Source of the DNA: Bacteroidales bacterium
Lineage (GTDB): Bacteria > Bacteroidota > Bacteroidia > Bacteroidales > P3
Length of the DNA: 15,336 bases
Assembly: GCA_004551865.1 (NCBI GenBank)
Contig: SFPR01000061.1
Coordinates: 1 to 15,336 of the forward strand
Direction of reading: 5' to 3'
The position numbers and the translations under genes were made by a program. Positions 1 through 5,764 of this stretch are shown piece after piece (the first letter of the stretch is position 1; every line of letters begins with the position of its first letter). Under the pieces are notes generated by a model. It was not told the DNA's origin. It saw only the letters and a list, made by a program, of their open reading frames with translations, and ran no database searches.

Positions 1-1
1 C

Positions 2-550
2 GTCATTGCCAAAGCCGTATCGTTTTTGTTGGTAGTAATCCTAACTCAAACGGTAAAAGTTACGGCAAAAGGTCTTGCAAAGGGTATCACGATTGCACTT
101 AAACCCGCAATCAAGAAACTTACCTATAAAGAGGGTAATGATAAGATAACAAAAATTATAAAGGTGATAAATATGTGTAAGGAAAAAATCAAGGAAAACA
201 AATTCTTGAACTTTTTGAAGAGAAACCCGAAGTCGATTATCGGTATTCTCGTTGGTCTTATTGCTTCACTCGCAAGCGGTGGTGCTACAACTTGCGGTTT
301 GCTTTTTGGCAAGGTTGAACTTCCGCTTTGGGCAAACATCTGTATTGGTGTTGTCGTGTGCGCCGTGCTTTTCATCTCTATCGTGTTTGGTGTAAATGGT
401 GCAGGCTTTGAAAACGCAAAACAATATCAAGGTAGAAAAATTGCCGAAAAACTTGGATTTGATAAAGCCTATGATGCAATCTTGAAAGCAGAACAAGACT
501 TTGAAGCCGAAGAACGCAATATAAAGAGGCTTGGAGAAACGATATCCTAA
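2..550 (+). CDS. Membrane protein, 5'-partial (holin-like or structural-module end)
   Basis: The frame is open from the first bases of the window, so the true start may lie upstream. Internal candidates are TTG at 26 and ATG at 172, the latter preceded by AAAGGTGAT. The product has a hydrophobic stretch at the very N-terminus, a Lys-rich linker, then two clear membrane segments: one beginning IIGILVGLIASLASGG and one around ICIGVVVCAVLFISIVFGV. A charged, helical C-terminus ends EERNIKRLGETIS. I do not recognise the family. Two to three membrane segments and a cytoplasmic charged tail at the end of a late module would fit a holin or another phage membrane protein, but that is inference. The reading frame appears to continue in a different frame in the next ORF, where the coiled-coil tail is encoded. 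Confidence 0.6.
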   Translation, partial: VIAKAVSFLLVVILTQTVKVTAKGLAKGITIALKPAIKKLTYKEGNDKITKIIKVINMCKEKIKENKFLNFLKRNPKSIIGILVGLIASLASGGATTCGLLFGKVELPLWANICIGVVVCAVLFISIVFGVNGAGFENAKQYQGRKIAEKLGFDKAYDAILKAEQDFEAEERNIKRLGETIS

Positions 551-555
551 ACGGA

Positions 556-744
556 GTGTTTGACGGCTCACTTGAAGAATACACGGTAGTTAAAGAACAA
601 GAACTTGCGGAACTTAAAGCAAAACAAGAAGAACAAGAGAAACAAGCACAACTCGAAAGGTTGAAAGCGGAGTATCGTTCGGCAGTCGCAAATCTCGGTT
701 ACACAGGCTCGTTTGCAGACTACCAAGCAGAACAAGCAAAATAA
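556..744 (+). CDS. Coiled-coil tail ORF, probably the displaced C-terminus of the upstream gene
   Basis: The ORF of about 62 residues starts at a GTG with no usable ribosome binding site: the only GGAG nearby abuts the codon. It is rich in Glu, Lys and Gln (KEQELAELKAKQEEQEKQ), predicts a coiled coil, and ends in TAATAATAG. Its frame stays open upstream of the GTG and reads sensibly (EAWRNDILNGVFDGSLEEY) across the stop of the preceding membrane-protein gene, whose last codons lie one frame away. This suggests one protein split by an indel, or by a frameshift event, near 520-545. No canonical slippery heptamer is visible there. Alternatively it is a separate small gene, which I think less likely given the absent ribosome binding site. 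Confidence 0.45.
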   Translation: MFDGSLEEYTVVKEQELAELKAKQEEQEKQAQLERLKAEYRSAVANLGYTGSFADYQAEQAK

Positions 745-760
745 TAATAGCCCCCACATC

Positions 761-803
761 CCCCTAATGATGAAGTCGTGAGATTAGTTGTTAGGGGATT
801 TTC
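761..803 (+). terminator. Probable terminator after the membrane-protein gene
   Basis: CCCCTAA (761-767) pairs with TTAGGGG (791-797), followed by ATTTTC. The stem is GC-strong but the loop is long (23 nt) and the T-run short, so this is a weak or moderate intrinsic terminator call. Its position 17 bases after the last stop codon supports it. Confidence 0.45.
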
Positions 804-873
804 ATAACCAAAAAGGGTGAGCCACAAACCATTTTACAAGATAGGTGGAGATATAAGAAAAAGTTAAACCCTA

Positions 874-902
874 TTGACAAATAATAGTTACTATGCTATT
901 AT
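874..902 (+). promoter_or_regulatory. Sigma-A type promoter of small RNA 909-1013
   Basis: TTGACA (874-879), a 17-base spacer, then TATTAT (897-902). This is a consensus -35 box, optimal spacing and a 5/6 match at -10. No ORF with a ribosome binding site follows directly, but a string of hairpins ending in a terminator does. Confidence 0.8.
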
Positions 903-908
903 AATTAC

Positions 909-1013
909 GGTCATTAGACAACCTCCTTAAAGTAAGACCGAGATTAGTCACCCATTGTGGTGGCTTTTCTCGTTTTGTAGATAAAGTGTAGATTGAACTC
1001 TGCACTTTTTTAT
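909..1013 (+). ncRNA. Candidate free-standing small RNA with an anti-Shine-Dalgarno loop
   Basis: This is the predicted transcript from the promoter at 874-902, with three hairpins. First, CGGTC (908-912) pairs with GACCG (936-940), exposing ACCTCCTT (920-927) in the loop; that is the complement of a perfect ribosome binding site. Second, CGAGA (939-943), TT, AGTCACC (946-952), loop CATTGT, GGTGGCT (959-965), TT, TCTCG (968-972) form a long stem with a symmetric TT/TT internal loop; it shares two bases with the first hairpin. Third, AAAGTGTAGA (983-992) pairs with TCTGCACTTT (999-1008), followed by TTTATTTT, a convincing intrinsic terminator. No coding sequence with a ribosome binding site lies inside. 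The structure is read directly; a role in blocking translation starts is inference. Confidence 0.65.
983..1013 (+). terminator. Intrinsic terminator of small RNA 909-1013
   Basis: AAAGTGTAGA/TCTGCACTTT is a 10-bp stem with one G-U pair. The loop is TTGAAC, followed by a T-rich tail TTTATTTT. Confidence 0.75.
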
Positions 1014-1021
1014 TTTACGCT

Positions 1022-1177
1022 CAAATTGACAAAAACGAAAAGGCGTAGTGCGTTATCCGACTTCCTACACCTACAATGCGGGCGCATCTCCGTTCTACGG
1101 TGGTGGCTACTCTTGTGGTTGTGGTTATGGCGCAATTTGACACTAACGAAAAACTAAATTAAGGCTCTGTTATCCGA
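1022..1177. repeat. Imperfect direct repeats flanking a Gly/Cys-rich relic
   Basis: The block at 1022-1041 recurs at 1133-1152 (17 of 20 bases match), and GTTATCCGA at 1052-1060 recurs at 1169-1177. In the same frame the two blocks encode AQIDKNEKA-stop and AQFDTNEKLN-stop, so the similarity holds at protein level too. Between them one frame reads YNAGASPFYGGGYSCGCGYGAI and then stops at 1140. That frame can only start at a GTG at 1048 with no ribosome binding site. I read the stretch as a decayed duplication of the 3' end of a gene, not as an active gene. An attachment-type repeat is a less likely alternative. Confidence 0.4.
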
Positions 1178-1188
1178 TGAATTTATAG

Positions 1189-1217
1189 CATAGGGGCAGG
1201 GCAACTTGCCCCTTATG
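1189..1217 (+). other. Strong GC hairpin of unknown role
   Basis: CATA and GGGGCA (1189-1198) pair with TGCCCC and TATG (1207-1217) with one bulged T. The loop sequence together with the 3' arm also forms the palindrome GGGCAACTTGCCC (1199-1211). No T-run follows, so it is not a standard terminator. It may be a transcript structure or a protein-binding site. Confidence 0.5.
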
Positions 1218-1221
1218 TTAG

Positions 1222-1264
1222 GTGTAAAGCGAAAGTGCTTTACACTATAATATGTGTGTAAAGC
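1222..1264. promoter_or_regulatory. Three-copy GTGTAAAGC operator-like element
   Basis: GTGTAAAGC occurs at 1222-1230 and 1256-1264, and its exact inverse GCTTTACAC at 1237-1245. The last two form an inverted repeat with a 10-base centre that holds a perfect TATAAT (1246-1251). The -35 region is poor (TGTAAA at 1223-1228). An operator straddling the -10 box of an activator-dependent or repressed promoter for the gene at 1311 is the simplest reading; the binding protein is unknown. A transcript from here would also carry a 9-bp hairpin from the first two copies only if it started upstream. Confidence 0.5.
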
Positions 1265-1310
1265 AAAAATACTTGACACCACTAAAAATTATATATAGGA
1301 GAAATAAACT

Positions 1311-1562
1311 ATGTCTTATAATTCATTGATTGATGTTGCAACTACAACTTCGACTTCGGTGTTGGCAAATGGTGTGATACCTTTTAGCACAATACACCTT
1401 GACAAAAGCGACTTTTATGCTATCGCAAATATGGTATATAGCGACTACTATAACCCACGATTTGACACAAACACCTATGTGCAACTTGCAATCGATTGGC
1501 TCGATGACAAAGATGTCGGTGGCAACAAAACACTAAAATATTATTACAAAATAGTAAAATGA
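1311..1562 (+). CDS. Small hypothetical phage protein (83 aa)
   Basis: ATG at 1311 follows a strong ribosome binding site, AGGAGA, ten bases upstream. The protein opens with a Ser/Thr/Val-rich stretch (SLIDVATTTSTSVLANGVI) and continues with an acidic, tyrosine-rich half (YSDYYNPRFDTNTYVQLAIDWLDD). There is no membrane segment, signal peptide or Cys. The N-terminus vaguely resembles beta-rich N-termini of phage virion decoration proteins, but I cannot assign a family. It stands alone between the GTGTAAAGC element and the promoter at 1566, so it is probably its own transcription unit. The TGA stop at 1560-1562 shows that TGA terminates here. Confidence 0.75.
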   Translation: MSYNSLIDVATTTSTSVLANGVIPFSTIHLDKSDFYAIANMVYSDYYNPRFDTNTYVQLAIDWLDDKDVGGNKTLKYYYKIVK

Positions 1563-1565
1563 CTA

Positions 1566-1594
1566 TTGACTTTTACTTACATATATCTTATTAT
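1566..1594 (+). promoter_or_regulatory. Promoter of small RNA 1599-1709
   Basis: TTGACT (1566-1571), a 17-base spacer and TATTAT (1589-1594). It begins four bases after the upstream stop codon and is followed by hairpins rather than an ORF. Confidence 0.75.
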
Positions 1595-1598
1595 ATTA

Positions 1599-1709
1599 GT
1601 GTGATATTGGGACAAATAATATTCACACAAACCGTCACGAATAGCGAATATTGTTGAGTTTGCCGTGAACTCGTGACACAACCGCTCTTGAAATATAGGG
1701 CGGTTTTTT
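1599..1709 (+). ncRNA. Candidate free-standing small RNA with three hairpins
   Basis: A near-consensus promoter feeds a roughly 110-nt stretch with no ORF. Hairpin 1: GTGTGATATT (1599-1608) pairs with AATATTCACAC (1618-1628) with one bulge. Hairpin 2: GTCACGA (1634-1640) pairs with TCGTGAC (1671-1677) around a 30-nt loop. Hairpin 3: AACCGCTC (1680-1687) pairs with GGGCGGTT (1698-1705), followed by a T-run, the terminator. The loop of hairpin 2 contains TTGTTGAGT, which also occurs in the P1 loop of RNA A (6137-6145) and, as TTATTGAGT, of RNA B (9997-10005). The loop-loop pairing of A and B is not convincing here: only ATATT/AATAT, 5 bp. It may be a distant relative of A and B or an unrelated small RNA. 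Confidence 0.65.
1680..1709 (+). terminator. Intrinsic terminator of small RNA 1599-1709
   Basis: AACCGCTC/GGGCGGTT is an 8-bp stem with one G-U pair and loop TTGAAATATA. The stem runs straight into six T residues (1704-1709). Confidence 0.85.
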
Positions 1710-1758
1710 ATTGCAAAAACACACCAAAAAATATATGATAAAATATCTAACAAAACCA

Positions 1759-1787
1759 TTGACAATAGCGTGATTTGGTGGTAAAAT
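1759..1787 (+). promoter_or_regulatory. Promoter of the early operon starting at 1817
   Basis: TTGACA (1759-1764), a 17-base spacer and TAAAAT (1782-1787). It lies 30 bases before the ATG of the HTH gene and is the only strong promoter before the gene chain that runs to about 6074. Confidence 0.8.
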
Positions 1788-1816
1788 AAAGACAATCTAA
1801 AACAAGGAGGTAGCCG

Positions 1817-2011
1817 ATGACAAGGATTGACGAACTTGCATTGAAGTGTGGAGTTAGCCGTTCAACTGTTATGAATGTTGCAAAACGAATACACGAAATC
1901 GAGGGCGGTGGAAAAGTTTGGAGATACCCCACCGAAGAAGAAATCAACAACCGCAAACAATACTACAAAAAGAGCGGTAGACCAACGAAATTCAAAATGA
2001 AAGAGGAGTAA
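1817..2011 (+). CDS. Small helix-turn-helix DNA-binding protein (64 aa)
   Basis: ATG at 1817 is preceded by the perfect ribosome binding site AAGGAGGT (1804-1811). Residues 3-26 (RIDELALKCGVSRSTVMNVA) form a typical helix-turn-helix. A basic C-terminus (NRKQYYKKSGRPTKFKMK) could add DNA contacts. It is the first gene of the main early operon and probably a regulator of phage transcription; the target is unknown. The GRPTKFKMKEE end resembles small phage HTH proteins but no named family is clear. Its ribosome binding site is the best match in the window to the ACCTCCTT loop of the small RNA at 909-1013 (8 of 8 bases), so it is a possible target of that RNA. Confidence 0.8.
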   Translation: MTRIDELALKCGVSRSTVMNVAKRIHEIEGGGKVWRYPTEEEINNRKQYYKKSGRPTKFKMKEE

Positions 2012-2015
2012 CACT

Positions 2016-2141
2016 ATGGTATTAACAATTACTGGAACAATTAAGACCATACTTATGCAATTAAAAGGTATGGAAGCATATTACGGCGACAAAGTTCTTG
2101 TTTGCACCGTGATAGACGAGGAAAAGGGGGAAGAAAAGTGA
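2016..2141 (+). CDS. Very small hypothetical protein (41 aa)
   Basis: ATG at 2016 follows GAGGAG at a good distance, inside the end of the upstream gene. The 41-residue product (MVLTITGTIKTILMQLKGME, then EAYYGDKVLVCTVIDEEKGE) has a beta-like N-terminal half and an acidic end. The stop codon TGA overlaps the GTG start of the next gene by four bases (GTGA), a hallmark of translational coupling, which supports it as a real gene. No family is recognised. Confidence 0.6.
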   Translation: MVLTITGTIKTILMQLKGMEAYYGDKVLVCTVIDEEKGEEK

Positions 2142-2509
2142 GCAATTTGCACCCAATTTTTGAAGATATTTTCAAGACGATGATTGAGCCGAAAAAACAA
2201 GAAGAAACCGAAGTGCCGTATACAAGTGCGATTATGGACTACTTCGACCAAGATGTGTCTTTTGAGAACCTTGAAACATTGCGTGGCTTTATCAATGAGG
2301 TTAAGAACAACCCAAATGATGTGATACGAGTTATATCGCAAGAAGTGGACAGCCTCGAAGAAGAACTTGTCGAGAATGGAGTATGCCCACTTTGCGGAAA
2401 TAAACTCACATTTGAACACGATGAGAGCCTTGACACTTATGTGCCTTATGGTGCGATTGTTGCGGTTATAGGAGTGACAAATGAAAGATATTATAGGGCT
2501 TACAAGTAG
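2138..2509 (+). CDS. Phage protein with one CxxC knuckle (123 aa)
   Basis: I choose GTG at 2138 because it sits behind AAGGGGGAAG and overlaps the upstream stop; an in-frame TTG at 2102 has no such support. The product is acidic, with a helical middle (FENLETLRGFINEVKNNPND) and a CPLCGNKL knuckle near residue 88, followed by DTYVPYG. Phage proteins of this sort usually carry a second CxxC after that motif, completing a zinc ribbon. Here the C-terminus ends RYYRAYK without it, so metal binding would need a partner chain, or the gene is truncated. The next gene starts 28 bases before this stop. Confidence 0.7.
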   Translation: MSNLHPIFEDIFKTMIEPKKQEETEVPYTSAIMDYFDQDVSFENLETLRGFINEVKNNPNDVIRVISQEVDSLEEELVENGVCPLCGNKLTFEHDESLDTYVPYGAIVAVIGVTNERYYRAYK

Positions 2510-2723
2510 AATAGTTAAAGAGAGTAATCTCAAAGTGCCAACGATTGCCAAAAAGTGTGGAGTAAAGGCTCAAACAATAAGATATTGGGAGCGAGAAAAA
2601 CCGAATGACGCTTTGGTGCAAAACATAAACGCAGTGCTTAATGCGTGTGGGTATGAACTTGCGGTAGTGCGAAAATGCGAGGTGAACAATGCTGAAACAA
2701 GAGAGCAACAAAGATTATCATAG
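2481..2723 (+). CDS. XRE-like helix-turn-helix protein (80 aa)
   Basis: ATG at 2481 follows AGGAGTGAC, inside the end of the preceding gene. Residues 15-36 (NLKVPTIAKKCGVKAQTIRY) read as a helix-turn-helix with the spacing of Cro/XRE-type folds, followed by WEREKPNDALVQNINAVLNACGYEL. That is the usual helix pattern of a small XRE domain acting on the length of a short repressor or Cro. The last 35 bases overlap the next gene. It likely regulates the early genes, though a CI/Cro pair is not visible in the window. Confidence 0.75.
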   Translation: MKDIIGLTSRIVKESNLKVPTIAKKCGVKAQTIRYWEREKPNDALVQNINAVLNACGYELAVVRKCEVNNAETREQQRLS

Positions 2724-3516
2724 CAATAGTGCAGTGTCAAAATCCATGCTTGCAAAAATGTCGGTCAATCCGCAATACTACAAGTGGTGTCTTGACAATC
2801 CGCAACCGCCGACCGATGACTTAATTTTTGGAAGTGCATTTCACAAACTCGTGCTTGAACCGCAAGACTTTGATAAAGAGTTTGCAATTCTCCCCGAATG
2901 TAATCGTAGGACGAAAGAGGGCAAGGCTTTGTATGATGACTTTATGGCAAAATGCTATGAGAACGGACAACAAGCAATCACGCAAGACGATTATAATGTA
3001 ATTTGCGCAATGCGAGATAGCGTTATGTCGAATAAATACGCCGTGGCTTTGCTTAAAGGCGAACACGAGCAATCAATGTATTGGGTGGACAACTTTACCC
3101 AAATCGAGTGCAAGTGCCGTCCTGACTGTTACAAAGCGTTAAAGGGGCATATCATAATAACCGACTTGAAGTCGTGCCGAAGTGCCGATATAAAATCAAT
3201 CGAAAAAGATGTTGTGCAATATGCCTATGACTTGCAATCTTTTATGTATAGTCAAGGTGTGAGCGAAAACCTAAAAGTGCCGATTGAGAACATTGACTTT
3301 ATGTTTATATTTGTCGAAAAGAAAGCACCGTATCAAATCAACATCGTGCAAGCAAACGAGTATGTGCGACAACGTGGCGAAAACCTATTCCGTGAATACA
3401 TTGGCACACTCAAATACTGCCGTGAAAGTGGCAACTACTACGGATATATGGGAGCGGAAAATCTACCCAACGAACTCTCACTACCGAGTTATTTATTGAA
3501 AGATATAGGAGAATAA
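2689..3516 (+). CDS. RecE-like PD-(D/E)xK exonuclease (DUF3799 type)
   Basis: The 275-residue product matches the phage PD-(D/E)xK nuclease group related to the RecE exonuclease domain. Visible residues are H52 in FGSAFHKLVLEP, D146 in KCRPDCYK, D159-x-K161 in IITDLKSC, and Y180/Q183 in YAYDLQSFMY, in the order expected for this nuclease fold. Such enzymes degrade one strand of double-stranded DNA ends and hand the single strand to a RecT-type annealing protein, which is the next gene, three bases downstream. ATG at 2689 lies behind GCGAGGTG in the preceding gene. Function is well supported; polarity and substrate are inferred from the family. Confidence 0.85.
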   Translation: MLKQESNKDYHSNSAVSKSMLAKMSVNPQYYKWCLDNPQPPTDDLIFGSAFHKLVLEPQDFDKEFAILPECNRRTKEGKALYDDFMAKCYENGQQAITQDDYNVICAMRDSVMSNKYAVALLKGEHEQSMYWVDNFTQIECKCRPDCYKALKGHIIITDLKSCRSADIKSIEKDVVQYAYDLQSFMYSQGVSENLKVPIENIDFMFIFVEKKAPYQINIVQANEYVRQRGENLFREYIGTLKYCRESGNYYGYMGAENLPNELSLPSYLLKDIGE

Positions 3517-3519
3517 TAT

Positions 3520-4185
3520 ATGGACGAACAAAACAAAGAGCAAACGACATTGGTTGTAAAAGAACCAACGCAAAACCCAAATGCTGTAACGATGTGGAAT
3601 GATGCCAAACTTTACAATCAATCTCTCGCAATGGCACAAACCTTGTCAAAGAGCGAAATTATACCGCAATCTTACAAGGGCAAGCCCGCTGACTGTCTTA
3701 TTGCAATCGACATCGCAAACCGACTTGGACTTTCACCCGCAATCGTTATGCAAAACTCTCAAATTGTTAGGGGGAATTTTACTTGGAAAGGCAGTGCTTG
3801 CAAAGCAATGATTGACGGTTGTGGAAGATACCAAAAAACGAGATATGTTTATGTCGGTGAAGAGGGCAAGGACAGTTACGGCTGTTATCTTGAAGCAATC
3901 GACAATGACGGAGATATAATCAAGGGTGTGCCTGTTACAATCGCAATGGCGAAGAAAGAGGGTTGGTATAACAAGGACGGTAGCAAATGGCAAACGATGA
4001 GTGATTTGATGTTAAAGTACCGTGCGGCAGCGTTCTTTATGAGAACCGAATGTGCGAGCATTGCAATGGGTTTCTTGACAAAAGAAGAAGTTGAAGATGT
4101 TTATGGCAAACAAACGATAGACAATCAAAAAGCAAGCGTAGTAGATATGCTTGATGAAGAAATAAATGGTGAGGTAATAGAATAA
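3520..4185 (+). CDS. RecT-like single-strand annealing protein
   Basis: The 221 residues carry the pattern of phage RecT-family recombinases: an N-terminal helix, then SYKGKPADCLIAIDIANRLG (51-70), LSPAIVMQNSQIVRGNFTW (71-89), and the C-terminal block EGWYNKDGSKWQTMSDLMLK with YRAAAFFMRTE (147-177). RecT-type proteins coat single strands and anneal them to complementary DNA. ATG at 3520 follows AGGAGAATAATAT. Immediate neighbours (RecE-like nuclease before, SSB after) fit a complete phage recombination cassette. I am confident of the role from context and pattern. The exact subfamily (RecT versus another annealing family) would need a profile search. Confidence 0.75.
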   Translation: MDEQNKEQTTLVVKEPTQNPNAVTMWNDAKLYNQSLAMAQTLSKSEIIPQSYKGKPADCLIAIDIANRLGLSPAIVMQNSQIVRGNFTWKGSACKAMIDGCGRYQKTRYVYVGEEGKDSYGCYLEAIDNDGDIIKGVPVTIAMAKKEGWYNKDGSKWQTMSDLMLKYRAAAFFMRTECASIAMGFLTKEEVEDVYGKQTIDNQKASVVDMLDEEINGEVIE

Positions 4186-4517
4186 TGTTTGGAGTAGGAA
4201 GTTATGCAACAATATGGAAAGTAGAGAGCAAGGGCAACTATGATGTTTGCCAACTATCAACGCAAAAGAAGAATAGAGAAACAGGGGTTTATGAAACCGA
4301 TTTTGCCGAACAAGGAGTGCGCTTTGTCGGCAAGGCACACGGCTTTCACCCGCAAGAAAAACAAAAAATTAAAATCACAAATTGCGGTGTTACCAACAAG
4401 TACAACAAGGAAACAAGAAAAAAATACTACACCTTTGTTGTGTTCGACTATGAACTTGTAGGGGAACAACCACAAGCAAGCAACACCATTGAAGAAGATT
4501 TGCCGTTTATTTTCTAA
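4185..4517 (+). CDS. ssb: Single-stranded DNA-binding protein (OB fold)
   Basis: The 110-residue product is beta-rich (YATIWKVESKGNYDVCQLST, then KIKITNCGVTNKYNKETRKK, then YYTFVVFDYEL) and ends in the acidic tail EEDLPFIF. That tail resembles the DDIPF tip with which bacterial SSB proteins recruit repair enzymes; here two residues follow the usual final Phe. The length is typical for small phage SSBs. ATG overlaps the upstream stop by one base (TAATG), and the same overlap type links it to the nuclease gene downstream, indicating translational coupling across the recombination cassette. Confidence 0.7.
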   Translation: MFGVGSYATIWKVESKGNYDVCQLSTQKKNRETGVYETDFAEQGVRFVGKAHGFHPQEKQKIKITNCGVTNKYNKETRKKYYTFVVFDYELVGEQPQASNTIEEDLPFIF

Positions 4518-4978
4518 TGATACTAATAGAAGATACAAGACAACAAAAAGGTAAGCATAATAATGTGCATAAATACTGTGATAGTCAAGGGATTGAAATA
4601 TATCCTTTGACACTCACGGTAGGTGATTATATGCTTGGAGAAGTGCAAAATGGCAAGGTTGTGCCGATTGGCAAGTGTGCGATAGACACGAAGTTTGCAT
4701 TGATAGAACTTGCGGGAGATTTGTCGAAAGACGAGCAAGCACTCGACAAGAAGTATCGCAAATGCTATGAGCAAGGGATAAAACTCATCGTGCTTATTGA
4801 AGAGCCATTTGGTAGTATTCAAGAAATAGCAAATTGGAAAAACCCACACGGCTTTGTAAATGGTAGGAAACTACTTGACAAAATGCACCGCCTTAAAATG
4901 ATGTATGGTATCGACTTTATGTTCTGCGACAAAAAACGCACAGGCGAAATGCTAATTAAACTATTGAAAGGAGAATGA
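4517..4978 (+). CDS. ERCC4-type nuclease
   Basis: The 153-residue protein shows the ERCC4/XPF nuclease layout: EDTRQ at 5-9, GDYMLG at 36-41 and DTK at 57-59. These correspond to the conserved acidic residues and catalytic Lys of the family, although the third motif is usually ERK. Families like this cut branched or flapped DNA. The stand-alone size and lack of HhH domains fit phage versions. It is coupled to the SSB gene by a TAATGA overlap, so it probably acts on recombination or replication intermediates. Resolution of branched molecules before packaging is my inference. Confidence 0.75.
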   Translation: MILIEDTRQQKGKHNNVHKYCDSQGIEIYPLTLTVGDYMLGEVQNGKVVPIGKCAIDTKFALIELAGDLSKDEQALDKKYRKCYEQGIKLIVLIEEPFGSIQEIANWKNPHGFVNGRKLLDKMHRLKMMYGIDFMFCDKKRTGEMLIKLLKGE

Positions 4979-4980
4979 AT

Positions 4981-5463
4981 ATGTATAATGCAATGACACC
5001 CAAAAAATGCCCTAAATGTGGCACGCCAATCGAAGTAAAAACTGCTTATGTTTATCCTACAAATCCACCTTGTTTACAATGGACTTGCCCTAAATGCGGA
5101 GAAACAGGTTATACGTCAAAAGGCGATGTTGTGTCGTTTGGGGGAGAGATAAGCGTGGTAACAAGCGATGGCATAATAAATGCAGAGAATATGGAAACAC
5201 CCCAAAGTTGCGACATTCCAGCGAAACCGTTTCTCCAACAAGGCTGGGAATGCCCAAAGTGCGGAGCAATTCTCGCCCCACACCAAAACTATTGCCCATT
5301 TTGTAGTAAAAAAGAAAGCGATTGGACAACAACAGTGGGAACAGGAACTCAACCCTTTTATTCGGAGTGCATACAAAAAGACAAACTAAAAACACCGAAT
5401 AGCAACAGTATCACATTCATACCACCTTGCGAAACAGGAGTGACTTGGGGAATAAAACAATAA
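4981..5463 (+). CDS. Zinc-ribbon protein with four CxxC knuckles
   Basis: Start: ATG at 4981, seven bases after AAAGGAG; the ATG at 4975 is too close to that site. The product of about 160 residues has CPKCGTPI, then CPKCGETGY, then CPKCGAILAPHQ, then CPFCSKKE, that is two complete four-Cys zinc ribbons separated by a linker. A Ser/Thr/Pro-rich tail follows. Zinc ribbons of this type bind nucleic acid or proteins. It has no catalytic motif and I do not recognise a family. It follows the recombination genes in the same operon. Confidence 0.75.
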   Translation: MYNAMTPKKCPKCGTPIEVKTAYVYPTNPPCLQWTCPKCGETGYTSKGDVVSFGGEISVVTSDGIINAENMETPQSCDIPAKPFLQQGWECPKCGAILAPHQNYCPFCSKKESDWTTTVGTGTQPFYSECIQKDKLKTPNSNSITFIPPCETGVTWGIKQ

Positions 5464-5476
5464 GGAGAATAACACT

Positions 5477-5764
5477 ATGAACTTTATTGAAAAGATACTA
5501 AAAGAGAGCCTTGTAAGGATTGCGGTTAGCGACCTTTGCGAGCCGATAAAAGAGAAACTTGCAAGTATCGGTGTATCTTGGGAGTACAAAATCACAAACA
5601 TCGACATCGAGAAAATGGACAAAATTGCACACGAATTTGCACAACAAGACCTCAATCCCGCACTCAAAACCGATGACGATGACAACAACGGAGTATCATC
5701 ACCCGAACTCATTAAGTTTTTTAGGGAGAAAATAACCGATGAAACCACAAAAGCCGATAACTGA
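5477..5764 (+). CDS. Hypothetical protein (95 aa)
   Basis: ATG at 5477 follows AAGGAGAATAACACT. The product is mostly helical with an acidic linker (KTDDDDNNG near residue 65) and no Cys cluster, membrane segment or known motif. Its 3' end overlaps the next gene by 26 bases, which then uses GGGAG inside this ORF as ribosome binding site. Coupled expression with the winged-helix protein suggests a joint function, but nothing more can be said. Confidence 0.7.
   Translation: MNFIEKILKESLVRIAVSDLCEPIKEKLASIGVSWEYKITNIDIEKMDKIAHEFAQQDLNPALKTDDDDNNGVSSPELIKFFREKITDETTKADN

Noticed and set aside
511..550. Programmed -1 frameshift site in the membrane-protein gene
   Set aside because: No X XXY YYZ heptamer in the correct frame and no obvious downstream stimulator. 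An indel is equally or more likely.
1026..1160. Trp/Leu-rich ORF from a TTG start at 1026
   Set aside because: It has no ribosome binding site. Its W/L composition arises from reading a GGT/TGG-rich stretch in another frame.
1273..1301. Promoter from TTGACA at 1273 for the gene at 1311
   Set aside because: The only TATA-like hexamer is 11 bases away. At proper spacing lies the ribosome binding site.
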